Source of the DNA: Prunella strophiata
Taxonomy: Eukaryota > Chordata > Aves > Passeriformes > Prunellidae
Reading direction: 5' to 3'
Length of the DNA: 64,000 nucleotides
NCBI GenBank assembly: GCA_036583965.1
Contig: JAZBQD010000030.1
Span: forward strand, 52,577,551-52,641,550
Both the position numbers and the translations under genes were made by a program. Under the pieces are notes generated by a model. That model searched no databases and had not been told where the DNA came from. It saw nothing but the letters and a program-made list of their open reading frames with translations. Shown piece after piece: positions 43,556 to 56,400 of this stretch. Position 1 is the first letter of the stretch. Each line of letters starts with the position of its first letter.

Positions 43556-46500
43556 TGTCTCATCTACCGTTCAGCATTATCTGATACTTTCTACTCTTAA
43601 CTTTTATCCCATTTTTATTACCTTGGTTCTTGACTCCATCCAGTTTCCCAAGTAATGATATTTCAGTCCTGTTATGTGTTGATAATATCTTTCTGTTTTC
43701 AGTCACCACAATTTTTGGATAGGCTCTTAATTCCTATGCCTCTCTAAATATGACCCCATCCACAGATTGCTCTTCCCTTCCCAGTTAGATGATATGATAA
43801 TTTTCTTCTTCAACTGTTTTTTGGTACTATATTCAAATTAGTGCATTTTGATGTTAGATACATGGATTCTACTGTGTTTTCTCTGTTTAAAATATATTTA
43901 TTATCTATTCTCGCCCAAATTTTCCCTGAACCACAACAAAGTATGAGCTACCTTTGGGGAGCCTGTGTTGCATTTTTTTTTTCAGTTGTCACTCATCTTC
44001 ATTTTTCAGTTATTTTTAGACTGATTTCTTGAGGCTTATGTGGTCACACTGTCCATTTCTCATCCTAATTCTCTTCTCATGGTAACTTTTGAACTTACTG
44101 TGAAATTTCAAGCAACTTTGACAGAGGAGTAGATGTCTGGAAAAAAAAATTCCAAAAAACATACCGAAAATAAGTGATGTAAATAATAGGGCCTCTAAAC
44201 CAAATTAGTGCCTCTACTGAACAGAAGACCTTCCAAGAAAAAGCTTAGAGAGCAGAGATCTTGTACAAAGAGGAAGACAGGACAGAAATGCCCAGCTGTG
44301 ACAAAAGCTTCTTTAATAAGAGCTTGTGCTTTCTTTGATTCTGGAAAGTCCAGTCATGGGGAGCAAAGCTGGAGGAGGGGAGTCCTTGTTTTGCCACTTG
44401 CCTTACTGGATAGCCAGCCATAAGACTAAGGAATACAACTCCCAGATCTCAGCAGAGTGACTTTACCCTTATGTGCTTCTCCCTGTAGTTGTGAACAGCA
44501 CGTGTCCCCCTAGAAGATTCCTGCATGGGGAACCAAAAGGTCCTGCAGCTGCCAGTATGTATTTTCTGAAGTGATGGATCATCTTTTGCCAGGTTAAAAA
44601 TCATATCCTGAGAAGGGATAAATCCAAAAATGTTATTTCATGCACATCTCTGGCTCTTCCCCCTTTTCTCTCTGCCCCCCTCCACTTGCATATAGCAGAG
44701 GCTTTGCTTTGTGTCTAAGACTTTGTATCTAATGAAGTAATGCAGAGACTTGGCTCTGTTCAACAGAGTAATGAATTAAACAGTTTCTTGAGTCCCTTCC
44801 TGCTCTATTATTGGTGTTTTTGCTGTTGTGATTAAGATGCTGGTAGGGTATGTAGTGGAAAAAAAATGGTATTTTATCACTGAGCAGTGCTCTGGTGACT
44901 TGCTGGTGATACTGGAACTATGCAGTGGAAAAGTGCTGGTTCTATGGTAAAATTAGTGATTATTTTAAATACAGACACATTACTCTAGACAGCCATGTAA
45001 GTTACTTTTTGAGAGGAAATCATAGTTTATTGTCAGCATTTCAGTTAGAAATGTGAACTTCATTTTTGAAAAATTTCAGAACCTCCAGCTCATGAGTACT
45101 TTATTTAAAAAATCAATTTCTCTCCCCCTTTGCTTTTCTTTGTGTGAAGACTTCTGGGAAGAAAAGATGAAGGGATGACTTTAGCAATCTGAATGTACCT
45201 ACCCCACCCTGGATGAAAAGAATTCTTTTCTGAAATGCAACTTGCCTGTTGAGCTCCTGATTTCAGACTCTCTCTCTCTGTTGCATCATCACATCCTCAT
45301 GCCATGCCTTCAGGATAATAAAAACATGCAGAATCAGGTCCTTCTCAAAGTGTATTGTGAATTATTAATCTGCTATTTGCACCACATTTGGGATTACAGA
45401 GTGCTTGGCTCTTGCTAGCAGCATCTAAACAACTTTATTGTGTAATACTGGCATCACAGTCTTCTCCAGTGCTTGTGTGTAGCTGGGTGTGCCCCAGAGG
45501 GTGACTTGTTAGTACAACCAGGCTTCATCCTTGCACCTTGTCAGGCTGAGGGGGGACTCTGCTCTGGTGACTGGTGCTGCCAAAACTTGCACCTCTGAGC
45601 TGCATGGGAGCAGCACTCTGCAGCTGGGAGCTCAGCTGAGCAGTGAAGGTCATGTAGCCAAAACTGGAGAAATAAAAATGAGTTTGAACGTGAGTAGCTT
45701 GAAAATGGGAACTTGGAAGTGGTGAGGTTTCAGATGCTGGATGTGAAAATATCCCTGTAAAACTGACCTAGCAACAAACGAGAAGCTATATACAAACTCA
45801 CCTATTTTGGGCACTGTAAAAGAACTTTTGGTTTAAATAAGACATTCAAAAATATTTCCTGTGTGTCATAGAAACTCTTCCTGTAAAAATACTCTGCAAA
45901 AGTGTTTTGAAGTGTTTTTTAGTAAGATATTAAGACAAAGTCTGTATAGATTTTGCTTTTAAAGTCTGAATTTTGTACTTGGCTGTTTTATATGGTTACT
46001 ATTTATAGTTGTGATAGAATGTATCCCTAATCTGGGTATTAATTCCATAGGTTATTTGGGGATTAGCAACACATGGATGTATGGCTCAAATGGGATCATA
46101 TTTCCTGAGGGACTCTGTAGTGTGCCCATAGTAACAACAAAGCATGAGAGCAGTTGGTTCTTTGGGACCACTGGGTTTTCTTTACGCTGTGTGTATTGTG
46201 CTTCTTTAGTTCTCTTGTTTGAAACCTCTTGTATGGTTTGAAGCCTTTTTTTAATTGCAAATGTTGGAGAATAATGGGATTGAAGTGGTTTGTGTGTGTA
46301 TTTATGTTTTTACAACTAATTGTACAAATGTGTGTGTGACGGAATTGGGATGTTTTTCTTTTGTTGTGGAAGGAGATGAAAGTTTGAGATTATTTGTTGC
46401 TTTTTGTTCTTTTGGGTTTTTTTGCTTTTACCTATTTTTTATTGTACATACTGTAATGCAGTCCAGAACAGTGCTGTGCTTCTAACCAGAACATATTCCC

Positions 46501-47349
46501 ATCTGTAGTCAGTCATTGACTTCAATAGATCTTTGTATTGGACCCTCAGCAAAACCCATAAGAATTCACAGCCTAAGCAGAAACTGGGCTGCTTGGTTTC
46601 TTTCATATATAAATACAGTGATGTAGTATTTGCCTTTCTAGCCATACAGAAGAAGAATGTTTTAAATTAAACAAACTGAGTATTTTCATTAGAATGTTCA
46701 GCCTGTCATTTAAATGTCATGAATATGTTTGTGTTTATATTTGGGCCTGATTCTCTGCTCCTTATTTAACTCAGGCAGGGTTCTACACAAGTGAGATCTG
46801 ACCCACAGATTCTTGAAGTCTGTCAGACTTAGGGCATGACTGAAACTGTTTCCTCTCAAGGTACCCTAGGCTGACAAAACAAAGCAACTGAAGAAGAAGC
46901 AGAGATGGCAGAGAAGCTGGGACTCCAATTTGCAATGCTTTAAACAAAGGATGCTTTTGGTGTACTGGCACCTAGAGTTGGTTTTCTGAAGTCTGACAGG
47001 AACCTATATGTGAGATCTAGTGGAGCCTGCCAGATGTGCAGTATCCAAAATGCATTGGACATAGGCATGGACTTGCTGGAGTGCTGACCTGTAGGTCAGA
47101 GCTTCCTGCAGGGAGCATCCAGCTCCTGTGCAGGTGCTGAGTAGTTGCTTTTTGAGTTCTAATGGTGCCTTGTGAATTCTCAATGAACTTGCAAGAACTA
47201 CACATGAGAAATTTCACTGCTCCACTGGGTGGCTGAAGCAAAATGTGGTGCCTGAGGTGCAACCTTTTCTTGTTCACAGTGTCTATGTGTGTTTTTATTG
47301 TGTTTTTGTATGAACCTTAAAAGCTGTTTTTGCTTGTTGTCTGATTTAG

Positions 47350-47499
47350 GGCAGTCCTCTTCTATCCTGAAGGAAGAAATCCAGGTGAAGGAAGACCATG
47401 CCTTTGTTTAGTAAATCGCACAAAAATCCTGCTGAGATTGTGAAAGTTCTGAAAGAAAACATGGCCATATTGGAGAAACAAGAAAAAAAGACAGAAAAG
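47350..47499 (+). CDS. CAB39L: CAB39L first coding exon
   Basis: Acceptor gtctgatttag, 48 bases of 5' UTR, ATG at 47398 and 34 codons ([20 protein letters not shown] to KKTEK), then a GTATGA donor at phase 0. An in-frame TGA at 47386-47388 sits four codons before the ATG, so there is no room for the longer MKKMP start annotated in human. This fixes the start. Confidence 0.94.
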
Positions 47500-50400
47500 G
47501 TATGAGGTAACGTTGTAGAAGACCAATAAGGTTTTTATGCTGGGAGATCAGCAGAATAAAGGGAATAACATTGTGTTTGGTCACTGCCCTGACTCTGTGA
47601 GTGCTTGCCTGTCAATGTAGCTGTGTGTTTGAATGGTTCAGCTGAAATCAGGGGGCTTTTGCATACATAAAATACATAAAATCTGGGGGTCAGACAGAAA
47701 ATGCTGAGATCCAGGAGCCTCAGCCAAAACAAATGGTGGTCTCCCACTACTTCAAACAGTAATGAATCTAGTAAAGCAGCTTGGAAGGCTGTGTGAAAGT
47801 GATTGTACTGTTAATGGTGTTAGCAGGATAACAAATGAGGTTGCCAATTAACATGTAGGTACCAACATGAGAAAAACTCTACTTCTGATGCACACTGTTT
47901 CCAGAAACCAGGAAAGCTGTATGTGTCCATGATGTGTATAAAAGAGATCTCACTCTGTTCATCCTTTCTAATGTTCTGGGTGCCAGTGCTTCCTAAAAGA
48001 GCTGTGCCACTCATTTTCTATTTATAGTGCTAGGCTTTTGCTAATATTACTGCTCTCTTCTAATTCCATGTCACAGACTCGAGTTACTTTTGCTGCTTTT
48101 CCAGTGACCTACTTGATAGCTACACCCCAAGACACTAAATCCACCCAGTTAGGAATTTGAGCTTGCATTCATTTTTTCTTTCTTTTTTTTTTTTTTTTTC
48201 CTTCATCTGAGACTCTGGCCCTCTACACTATTGCTGTAGTAGAAGTATATGGTTTTAGTTAGCAACAGACTAACTTTAAGTTAAAAGTGATTGTTAGTGG
48301 AAGCAGAAATAGCTGATGAGGGACACTAATACATTTTCCATGGAGCTGATGTTTGTGTGCATGCATGTTGTGCTTCCCCAACCTTGTGCAGGAAGCTGTA
48401 TGAAAACAAACCCAACCCAACCCAAAAAGTAGGCATGGAGCCCTTTGCACCCTTAGTGAAACCCTCTTGAAACTTTTTGGTTCAAAGCAAGTAGCTCAGA
48501 GTGTGTTAATTACGTAAGTCACATGGATTTCTGGGAGGTCTCTGGTATTTGATGTTTCATTCTGAAATACCTTCAGTAACCTGAGAATGGAGAGAATTTG
48601 ACTCTGAACTAAAACATAGAATAAGTAACTAAATAAATCAACAGAATCTGTTATGCCCTGTTGAATTCATCCTTTGGAGCCTGATTAAAGAAGACTTTCA
48701 AAGCAGAAACTCCATACTTGGGTTTCTTTTTGATCTGCTTTGCAGAGTGACTCCTCAGGGTTGTGATTTTGAGAATTTCTGACTTTGAGCTGGTTTGTAT
48801 ATTTGGGTGTCAGTGACAAGGAGAAATTCAGACTTCTTAGAAAATTGAGTGCTCAATGTAAATTTTTGGTGAAAGTCAGAACAGCTGGTGTGTGTTTTCC
48901 TCACACAAAAGATACAGAATGTTTCCCTGGCGTATTAGAATGGAAACAGCTCGTGAACTTAATGGTGCCTATTTTACAGGAAGAGGCTGATTTTCACTTA
49001 GTTTTTGTGTACTTCACTGCTATGGGGTAGAGGCTGTTCCTGGGGTGAATGTGGATGATCAGGGGAGACGAGACAGGGGGACAAGGCAGTCCCTTCAATA
49101 GCAAGGCAGAAGGTGAGGAAAGCCTTTTTTTTGGATTGGTTTAAGCTTACGTGGCCTGTTGACTCAGGACTTTGTGCTGTGATGTCAAGGAAGCACACAG
49201 TGTCCTTTTCCTTTCAAAAGGAAAGGTTTGAGACTCCTTGGCAGTTCTGTCTTTCATCTAAAATGTTCCTCTGAACTGTTCTGTAATAAACACCTGTTAA
49301 ATAAAATAGCTAAATTTATTCTCCTGAGTTTATGGAAGTAAATCAAAGTATCTTTACTACTGAGATGATGATAAACCTTAAAAACTGTCAGGAAAAATAG
49401 CTCTTGCAAAACCATCCCAGCCCAATTCACACCTGCTGCTATGCATTCAGGTTTGTGAACTTAGTAATGCCATTTCTAAGTGTTGTTTGCAGTTTGAGTT
49501 GGAGAAGAAAAGACAATGGGAAGACTTTCAGTGGCCCACAGGTTTTCAAAATCTACTCAGTAATGCTAATGAGTAATGTCTTTTCATGAGAGTGATTGGG
49601 GAAATGCAACTGAAAACAAAAGCAAAGAGAAACAAACCACAGTGCTGTACTCTATGCTTTTGAAAACCTAACAAGGTTTTTAACTTTACCTCACATTTGA
49701 TTTCCAGAGGGAGAAGAAGTTTGTCAAACTTTCATGAAAGAGCCTAGAGGTTTAGCTACTGCAAGAACCAGAGACCCTGGATGTCTCAGAGCTGGGTGTG
49801 GACCCTGTAGCCCTGTGACCTGAGAAGTTTGCGACTCAGGGCTGTCCAGTTTTTCAGATTTCTAGCTCCTAGTCTGCTGTAAGAGCTAAAAGATGTATTG
49901 TTATGCCTCAGTAGAAAGCCAAGGTTCCCAGCACTTCCAGGGTACAACTGCAGAGCATCCCTGATTTTGCGTGCAAAGCAGTTTCCAACTAGGACTTGCT
50001 TCAGATGCTTAAACAAGAAGATTTATCCTGTGACAATTAAGCTGTTATTGTAGTACAGCCAATGTGGTATGTGGGTTGAGACAGCTAAAAGCTGCTAATA
50101 CAGGCAGAATTGGCAGAGAAGTGGGACAAAGCTTAAATTAACTGCAGGGCTGGCAGAGAACCTCCTTTCCTTTCCCAGCTGAAAAAATGTGAGTATGAGG
50201 TGAAGATACCATGGGCAGCCAGGGGGGCACAAGGTCAGACAGAGAGGGGCTTGATGCTTCTAATACAACTTTGTGCAACTTTCAGCAGAAGCCATCCATG
50301 TCTTAGAGGGGATGTTTTTAAATGATGCAGAAAGGATCATTCCTGCCAAGCTGTGCAGTGCACAGGTAGAGGGAACTTTGCAGCAGAGCAGTTAAGACTT

Positions 50401-53400
50401 CTCAGGTAATGGGGGGAGGGGTGGAGGATATGACTTGATAGACAGGATGCAGAGAAGCCAGTTGTAAGTGTAAAGGAAGTTATACATCTTTTCTGAGGCA
50501 TTTCCACGTGCACACATAATATACAGAGGTTTGCACTCTTTCGTCATGATGCTTTTTGTCACTCACAGAGTAGTACCCATTCAAGCTTTAACTAAACTCT
50601 GTTGACTGCAGTAGCATCTGTCTCCTTAGATAAGGATTGAATTTGACCCACTTTCTCCATGTGTCTAATTTTTTTTAAACTATTAATGTGTGTTGTGTTG
50701 CCATAGTGCTTTCTGATGCTTTTTAAACACTCCCAACTGAAAAACAGGCTAAGTTTTGATGTTTGGTTCTTATTTTTATGCATGGGTTTTCTTGTTTGTT
50801 TGCTTGCATGGATATATGCATGCTTAAAGCTTTGCCATTTTCTCAGCTACATTTTGATGGTTGATAGACCACAGGTTAAGAGGTGCCAGCACATTCGGCT
50901 CCTTTTCCTCTGAAGTGCCCTTTCTAGTACCTTGTTTCTACAATTAAAAAAAAAAATCTATTTTAAAGAAGGGTTTGCAGCCCTGGCAAATTTAATGCAA
51001 TAATTGGGAGATTAAGTAGGGTAAGACAGAGCAGAAAAAGTGGACTAAAACATTCTTTATCAACAATCCTCCTCTCTTCCAACATGTCAGATAAAATAAG
51101 GTGTTCTTGGAACATATACAATTGCTGACATCCTGTTTGGGCTTTGATGTGGTGAAGAACAATTAATTAAGTTTTATTACAGTATTGTATAAATGTCATT
51201 ACAATTTAATCTCAGTCATGTAGAACCAATCAGTCCTTGAATTTGATGAGAAATGCCCCCTCTGGAACTACCTAGAAAAGCAGGAAAGTATTTAAATACA
51301 TAGGAAAGAAAGCCTTCAGAGCTTAGGCTCTCTTCCTTCTTCTGGTACAAACTCCTATAGCATTTGGAGGATGCATGTAAATAGGGATGAAGAGAAGAGA
51401 AGCCATGATACCAAGAGGTCATTCCTGTTGAACCTGAGGAAGAATGGACAGCATGTGACACTGTGGTCACACCGCTTTGTTTATTACTGGTGTGTCACCG
51501 TGCCTTTGTTGATGGATATTGTAAAGGAACATTGATAGAAAGGGTGCCTGACCAACCTCACAAAAAAAGGGGTGTGACATCCTGACTTCTCAAAGCCTCC
51601 TGTTCAGCTGCTGAGCCCAGTCAGCACAAAGCAGTGCGGGTGGCATCCAGTTTGTCACTGAAGGACGTCCTTGAACACATCACCCTCCTGTTGCTAACCA
51701 AACACCTTCGGGTGCGGCAGCCTGACTCAGTGCCATCTGTGGTGCCTACAGGTTTGGTAACATTTTCTGAACCTGCCCTGCAGCAAAAGCCTTCCAAGTG
51801 TCACAGGCTTTTAATTTAGTGCAGCAAACGGATCTGAGGTTGGTTGAAACTTGGTCTAATCTTTGCATGTGGTCTAGATGGGCTCAAAGATTTGCAGTTT
51901 CTGGTATAGCTGATCCAAGACAAGGGTTTATTGTGGAAAATGAACCTAAATGCATTAGAGCAGGTTCAGAGCACTGTGCTGAGTGCTTTCCTGTCAGGCA
52001 GAACTGCAGGCTGCAGTGCCTTTAGTCGGTGTTCAGAAGCATAGTGAAGAGAGATGTAAAAATAACCTGAAGTGTCGAGCTTCTGCCTCTTTCACTTAAA
52101 TCTCTCTAACAAGACTGCTCCTTCAGGTAGGTCACTGCAATCTGTCCTCTCTTTCATCTCCACGTGCTGTAACAAATTTGGTGCTGTTTAGCAGGGTCAG
52201 GAGAGCAGTGTTTTATTAAGGCTACAATTAAAAGACTTCGAGATATCTGGAACAAATACTTCTATCAAGAAATCCTGCTTTTTTACATAGCAACAAGGAA
52301 GCCATTCCTGGCTGCTGTTCACCTTGCTGGCTGCTGCGTTGGTAAAGCTCTGGGGACTGGTGTGTGAGATGAGGTGCATACAGAGGGCTCTGTGTGCATT
52401 TGCATGGAAGAACAGTTGCGTGACTGCCGGGAATGGGAATACCCGTGGATGCGATTCTGCAGCTGCCAGAGCCAGTTGCAAAATTGCTTTCCATTTCATT
52501 GCTGCACACTGAAACCAAGGGAATGAGATAAGAAGGGTTTGGCACCCCTTCCCCCTAGCTCTGCGTGTCCTGGGGTTTTGTGGAGCGTTTCATGTTTCAG
52601 CTTCCCTGTTCTGCTAAGGCCTGTTATTGCTCTAGAGGTGGGAGAAACTCCAGATACTATCAGGTTCTGGTGCCAAGAGTTTAAACCTGTCTCTTCTGGT
52701 TGCTTTTATTTTTTAAGGACCTTCAGAACCTTTAGTTCTGTCTTAAGTGCAGGTTTAACAGTGGGAAAGGAATTTATGTCCAGGTGGGGCAAACCTGTCT
52801 TCTCCATTTGATCATACATCCTTTTAAAAGGCGTTTCCCTGCTGTGCTTGCTTGCCCAAATTGTCTTTGCCAGCTTCCTTGAGTACTAGTCCATAATGTT
52901 TTGCTAAATAACAGACCTCAGGCCTCCTGATCCAAAATATCCACAATTTGTCCCTGTAGATCCATTCAGCATGAAATTGCATCAAGAATAAGTCAGTTGG
53001 GGGGATCCTGAAGTTACGTGGTTGTTTGATTCAGATTCTGCTAATGGCTTTTCTTGGGAATCCCTACAGTCGCATGTAGAGAGAGCTGCACTGGCACTGC
53101 TTTTTAGGAGAAAAATTGATTTGAATCACACAGTGAGAGTATTTTTACACCAGATAAGACTGAATCAAGGAGCTTTATGCTTTTAGTTGCAATATATAGC
53201 ATGGAGTACTGGCAGATCACTGAATCACACATTGGAGTATTTAGCATTGCACTGGCAGGCATCTCTGTGTGTTACTGTCTGCTGCTGTGCAAGAGAGAAA
53301 CAGTTTGTAGAGAGATTTTGGACCTGGAAATGTGCTAGGTACACAAACAGAGCATGTATGTGCCCATTTGCCATATTCTTATGGCTCTCCCCTCCACAGC

Positions 53401-56400
53401 CTATCCCACATGTGAAGATCAATCAGTCTTTCAGGGAAGATTTTTTTAATATAGAATTTCAGGGAATCATTTCTCCTGTAAGCTCCTTTCTTTGTGTTAT
53501 GTTCCCGTTAAGTCAACAGTGACAAAACTTTGATCTGTGAGGAAAATAAACGGAGACAACAATCTTCAACTTATAAAATTTCCAGCTCTGGTTGAAGCTG
53601 TTGGTAGGTTCAGAAAAAACACATAAATTACTCACAAAAAATCAGCTTTATGAGGAAGGGGTGTTGAACATGTTTATAATTTAACATAGAGAAGTTGTGC
53701 AGGCTTATCTATACTGTCTGTTTTCCATCTCCAAGGCTGTTGTAGATCAGTCTAGTCCAGTAGGGTTGACAGAGTAACACAAGGATTGTTAGATTTCAAC
53801 ATTTACACAAAATCCTGTCTTTCAAAATGGACCCAAAAACCTCTTGTGGGTTAATGGTCATTATAAATTATACTCTGTGGAATGCAGAGCCAGTTCTTAT
53901 TGGAAAGAGACTTGTTGGAAAGACCAGAAACTTGGCTTAGGAGGTTGACATCCTGACATCTGTGCAGGGACAGCAGTGCAAACACTAAACTCGTGTGTGT
54001 GTGGGAATCAGCTTGCATTTCACCCTCACTTTTTTGTCCCTACCTGCAACTTTTGACTGTCCAAAGTTCAGCACATCCCACTTTTGACATTAGTATGTCT
54101 ATGTATAAGCTCTTCTGTTTAAGATTGTGTTTGGTTTTCCCCTTTCCTCCTTTTCCCCTCTCTATTCACAAGAGCCTCTCTAAATATAATGGCATAAATT
54201 CAGTCATGATGGAAAGAACTGGTACCTAGGGGATTAAAGGAAAATCTGCTGGAAATAAGATTGTGCCTAATTGCAAGAGTGAGGCAAATGGCTGAAATGC
54301 TTTGATATTCCATGAAATTGTTTCTTTTGCATCATCACTTCTGCTGGAGTGATGGTTGCAGCACTTTGCTATTGTTGCTCTTGCCACTGATGGAAAATAA
54401 AAAGTAGCATAGAAGTCATAATAGACTTAGGGGTTTCTAGCGAATCCTTTTTATTTTTTTGTCACTGAAATTCTGTTAGTGTCATTGTTGGGGGGAGGAT
54501 GTCTTGCTGAGGCTTTTCATTGTTTTTGCAATTTTTCTAAAGAGGCTCAGGACTGCTCTGACTTCTTATGCAGATATGTTTCTGTCATCTTGTATTTTCC
54601 ATGTATTTAAGTGAATAAATGTGCTTTGTTGTTTGTTTTGGACAGATGTTGGGTCTTTGGATCTTGGAATGTCTTTTTTCTCTGAGTATTAAAAAAGTTT
54701 CCATGCCATAAACAGTGCTTATGTACTTAAAGTATTATTCTAAAATTGCTGTGAGATTAAGTGGAAATGTCAAAATGGAGGCTGTTAATTTAAGAATCTG
54801 TGTTTGGGATTATGGTTTTCCTCCAGAAAATATTGTGAGCGAGATCCACTGAGGAGCGGCCCTTAGATTTAACTGCAAATAACTTTTGGTGGAGAGTTGC
54901 ACAGTCAAAACACAGACCATGGAGAGGCTGTGAAGGGGGCAGGAAAGTGACACATGAAAGTGTAAATTTCATGTGGAAAAGCTGAAGAGACTGAGCGGAT
55001 GGGATGGCAGGTGATTAGAGAAATGCAGCGGTGGTGGCCACTTCTGCCCACCAGCACCAGTGTTCTATGTTTCATTTTCTCACACAGCACTTTTTGGCCT
55101 CCTTTTTGAGAATTAAACCTAAAGCTGAGTCCTGCAGACCTTTTTTTCTACATATCAGAAAGGACTACTTATAGTTGAAAGCAAAGTTATTAATGTTTTT
55201 CTTTTTAACTACAGAATGCCAGAGATATTCACACCCAGCCCAGCAGAAAGGGTAGGAAGCCAAAAATGTATGGTCTTTTCCTTTGAAATGAAAATATTTC
55301 CCTAGCTCTTATAAAGATTTAGAGCTTTAGTTTCTAAGATAGAGCCCCTGTTGTTAATCCCATCTGTGCTCTGTGGGATATCTCAAGTGACACACGACTA
55401 ACATTTGAGGTAAAAATAGGCTCTTTTGCTGAGTGATGGTGAGGAACATCAAGACTTCTGCTGTTAGAAGTTATCACATTTTCAGTGAACAGTGTGTAAA
55501 TGAAGCATGACTGTGTTATATCACACAGTCATGCTCATTTACACACTGCTCATGCTGACCTAACTCAACCAGCAGAAAACTGCGAGTAGGTACAAAGAGA
55601 TTGGAGGAGAGCAGTTCTTTATGCTGTGCAAAATCAATGCTTAAATCTTCCAGGGAGCTGCAATGTAAAAGTGGCTTTTTACTGTGGTTGGTTTTGGTTT
55701 TTTTAAGGATTTCTAGGCTTTTTGTATAATGTTTATTCATTAATGTGAATAAAATCTGTGATTGAAAATGTTGGGAGATCAGCAGCAGGTGGGAGATGCC
55801 TCTTCGGAGCACTGTGGGGTTATGTTATGCAGATTGATGGGGTGGTATTTGAAAGCATGATGTTTTTCCTTTCAATATATGTGAGATATATAGAAATTAT
55901 TGATGTGACTTTGAACATCCTTTAATTTCCAGTTAGCTTTTACAAATCACTCTTGGGTTTTCTGTGTTTGTCTTGATATTTTTTTTTCACCTGCTATGCT
56001 AACAAAAGGCTAACTTCAAGTTAAGGTTTTTCAAAGATGTGAAATGCTGTCTTCAGCATCCTGCCTGGCAGTTTGCTGTCATTCTCAGCTTTGCTTTCAA
56101 ACCTGTTCCTTACTTCCTTCCCACTCCCTGCCAAAGAATCCAACTGGCCTAGCTGCAGGTCATGTGTGTGTTAAATATAACCCGACCCAGAAGGAGCCAT
56201 TGCCTCCATGGCCCCATGGCTGGAGCAGGTGGGATTGACAGCAAGCACATCCACATGAGAAAAAATGACTCCTTTCCTCCACAGAGTCTTTAATGGTTCA
56301 AAGTGGAGCATGGCTGTGAGGAGAGTGTGAGCCAGAGCTGCTATGCTGTAGCCAGTGGTCCTTTTCCTTGGGAATAGGAATTATCACTCACATCTGATAT

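Larger units (their letters stand above)
38396..47349 (+). other. CAB39L intron 1
   Basis: About 9 kb between the presumed leader exon and the ATG exon. The first 550 bases remain CpG-rich (up to about 38945), perhaps part of the promoter or an alternative start. It contains CR1 copies (39940-40135 and 43405-43555), a MIR SINE (41955-42090), a 24-bp tandem duplication (42212-42259), overlapping palindromes (43032-43065) and an AAT repeat (39779-39812). A 175-codon minus-strand open frame at 41812-42339 runs antisense through the MIR and the duplication, and is not a gene. Confidence 0.55.

Noticed and set aside
55215..55251. 37-nt exon-like segment in CAB39L intron 2 (acceptor aactacag, donor GG/GTAGGA)
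   Set aside because: Inclusion would shift the CAB39L frame between two phase-0 exons, and MO25 proteins have no extra residues there. It may be a cryptic or poison exon but is unsupported.
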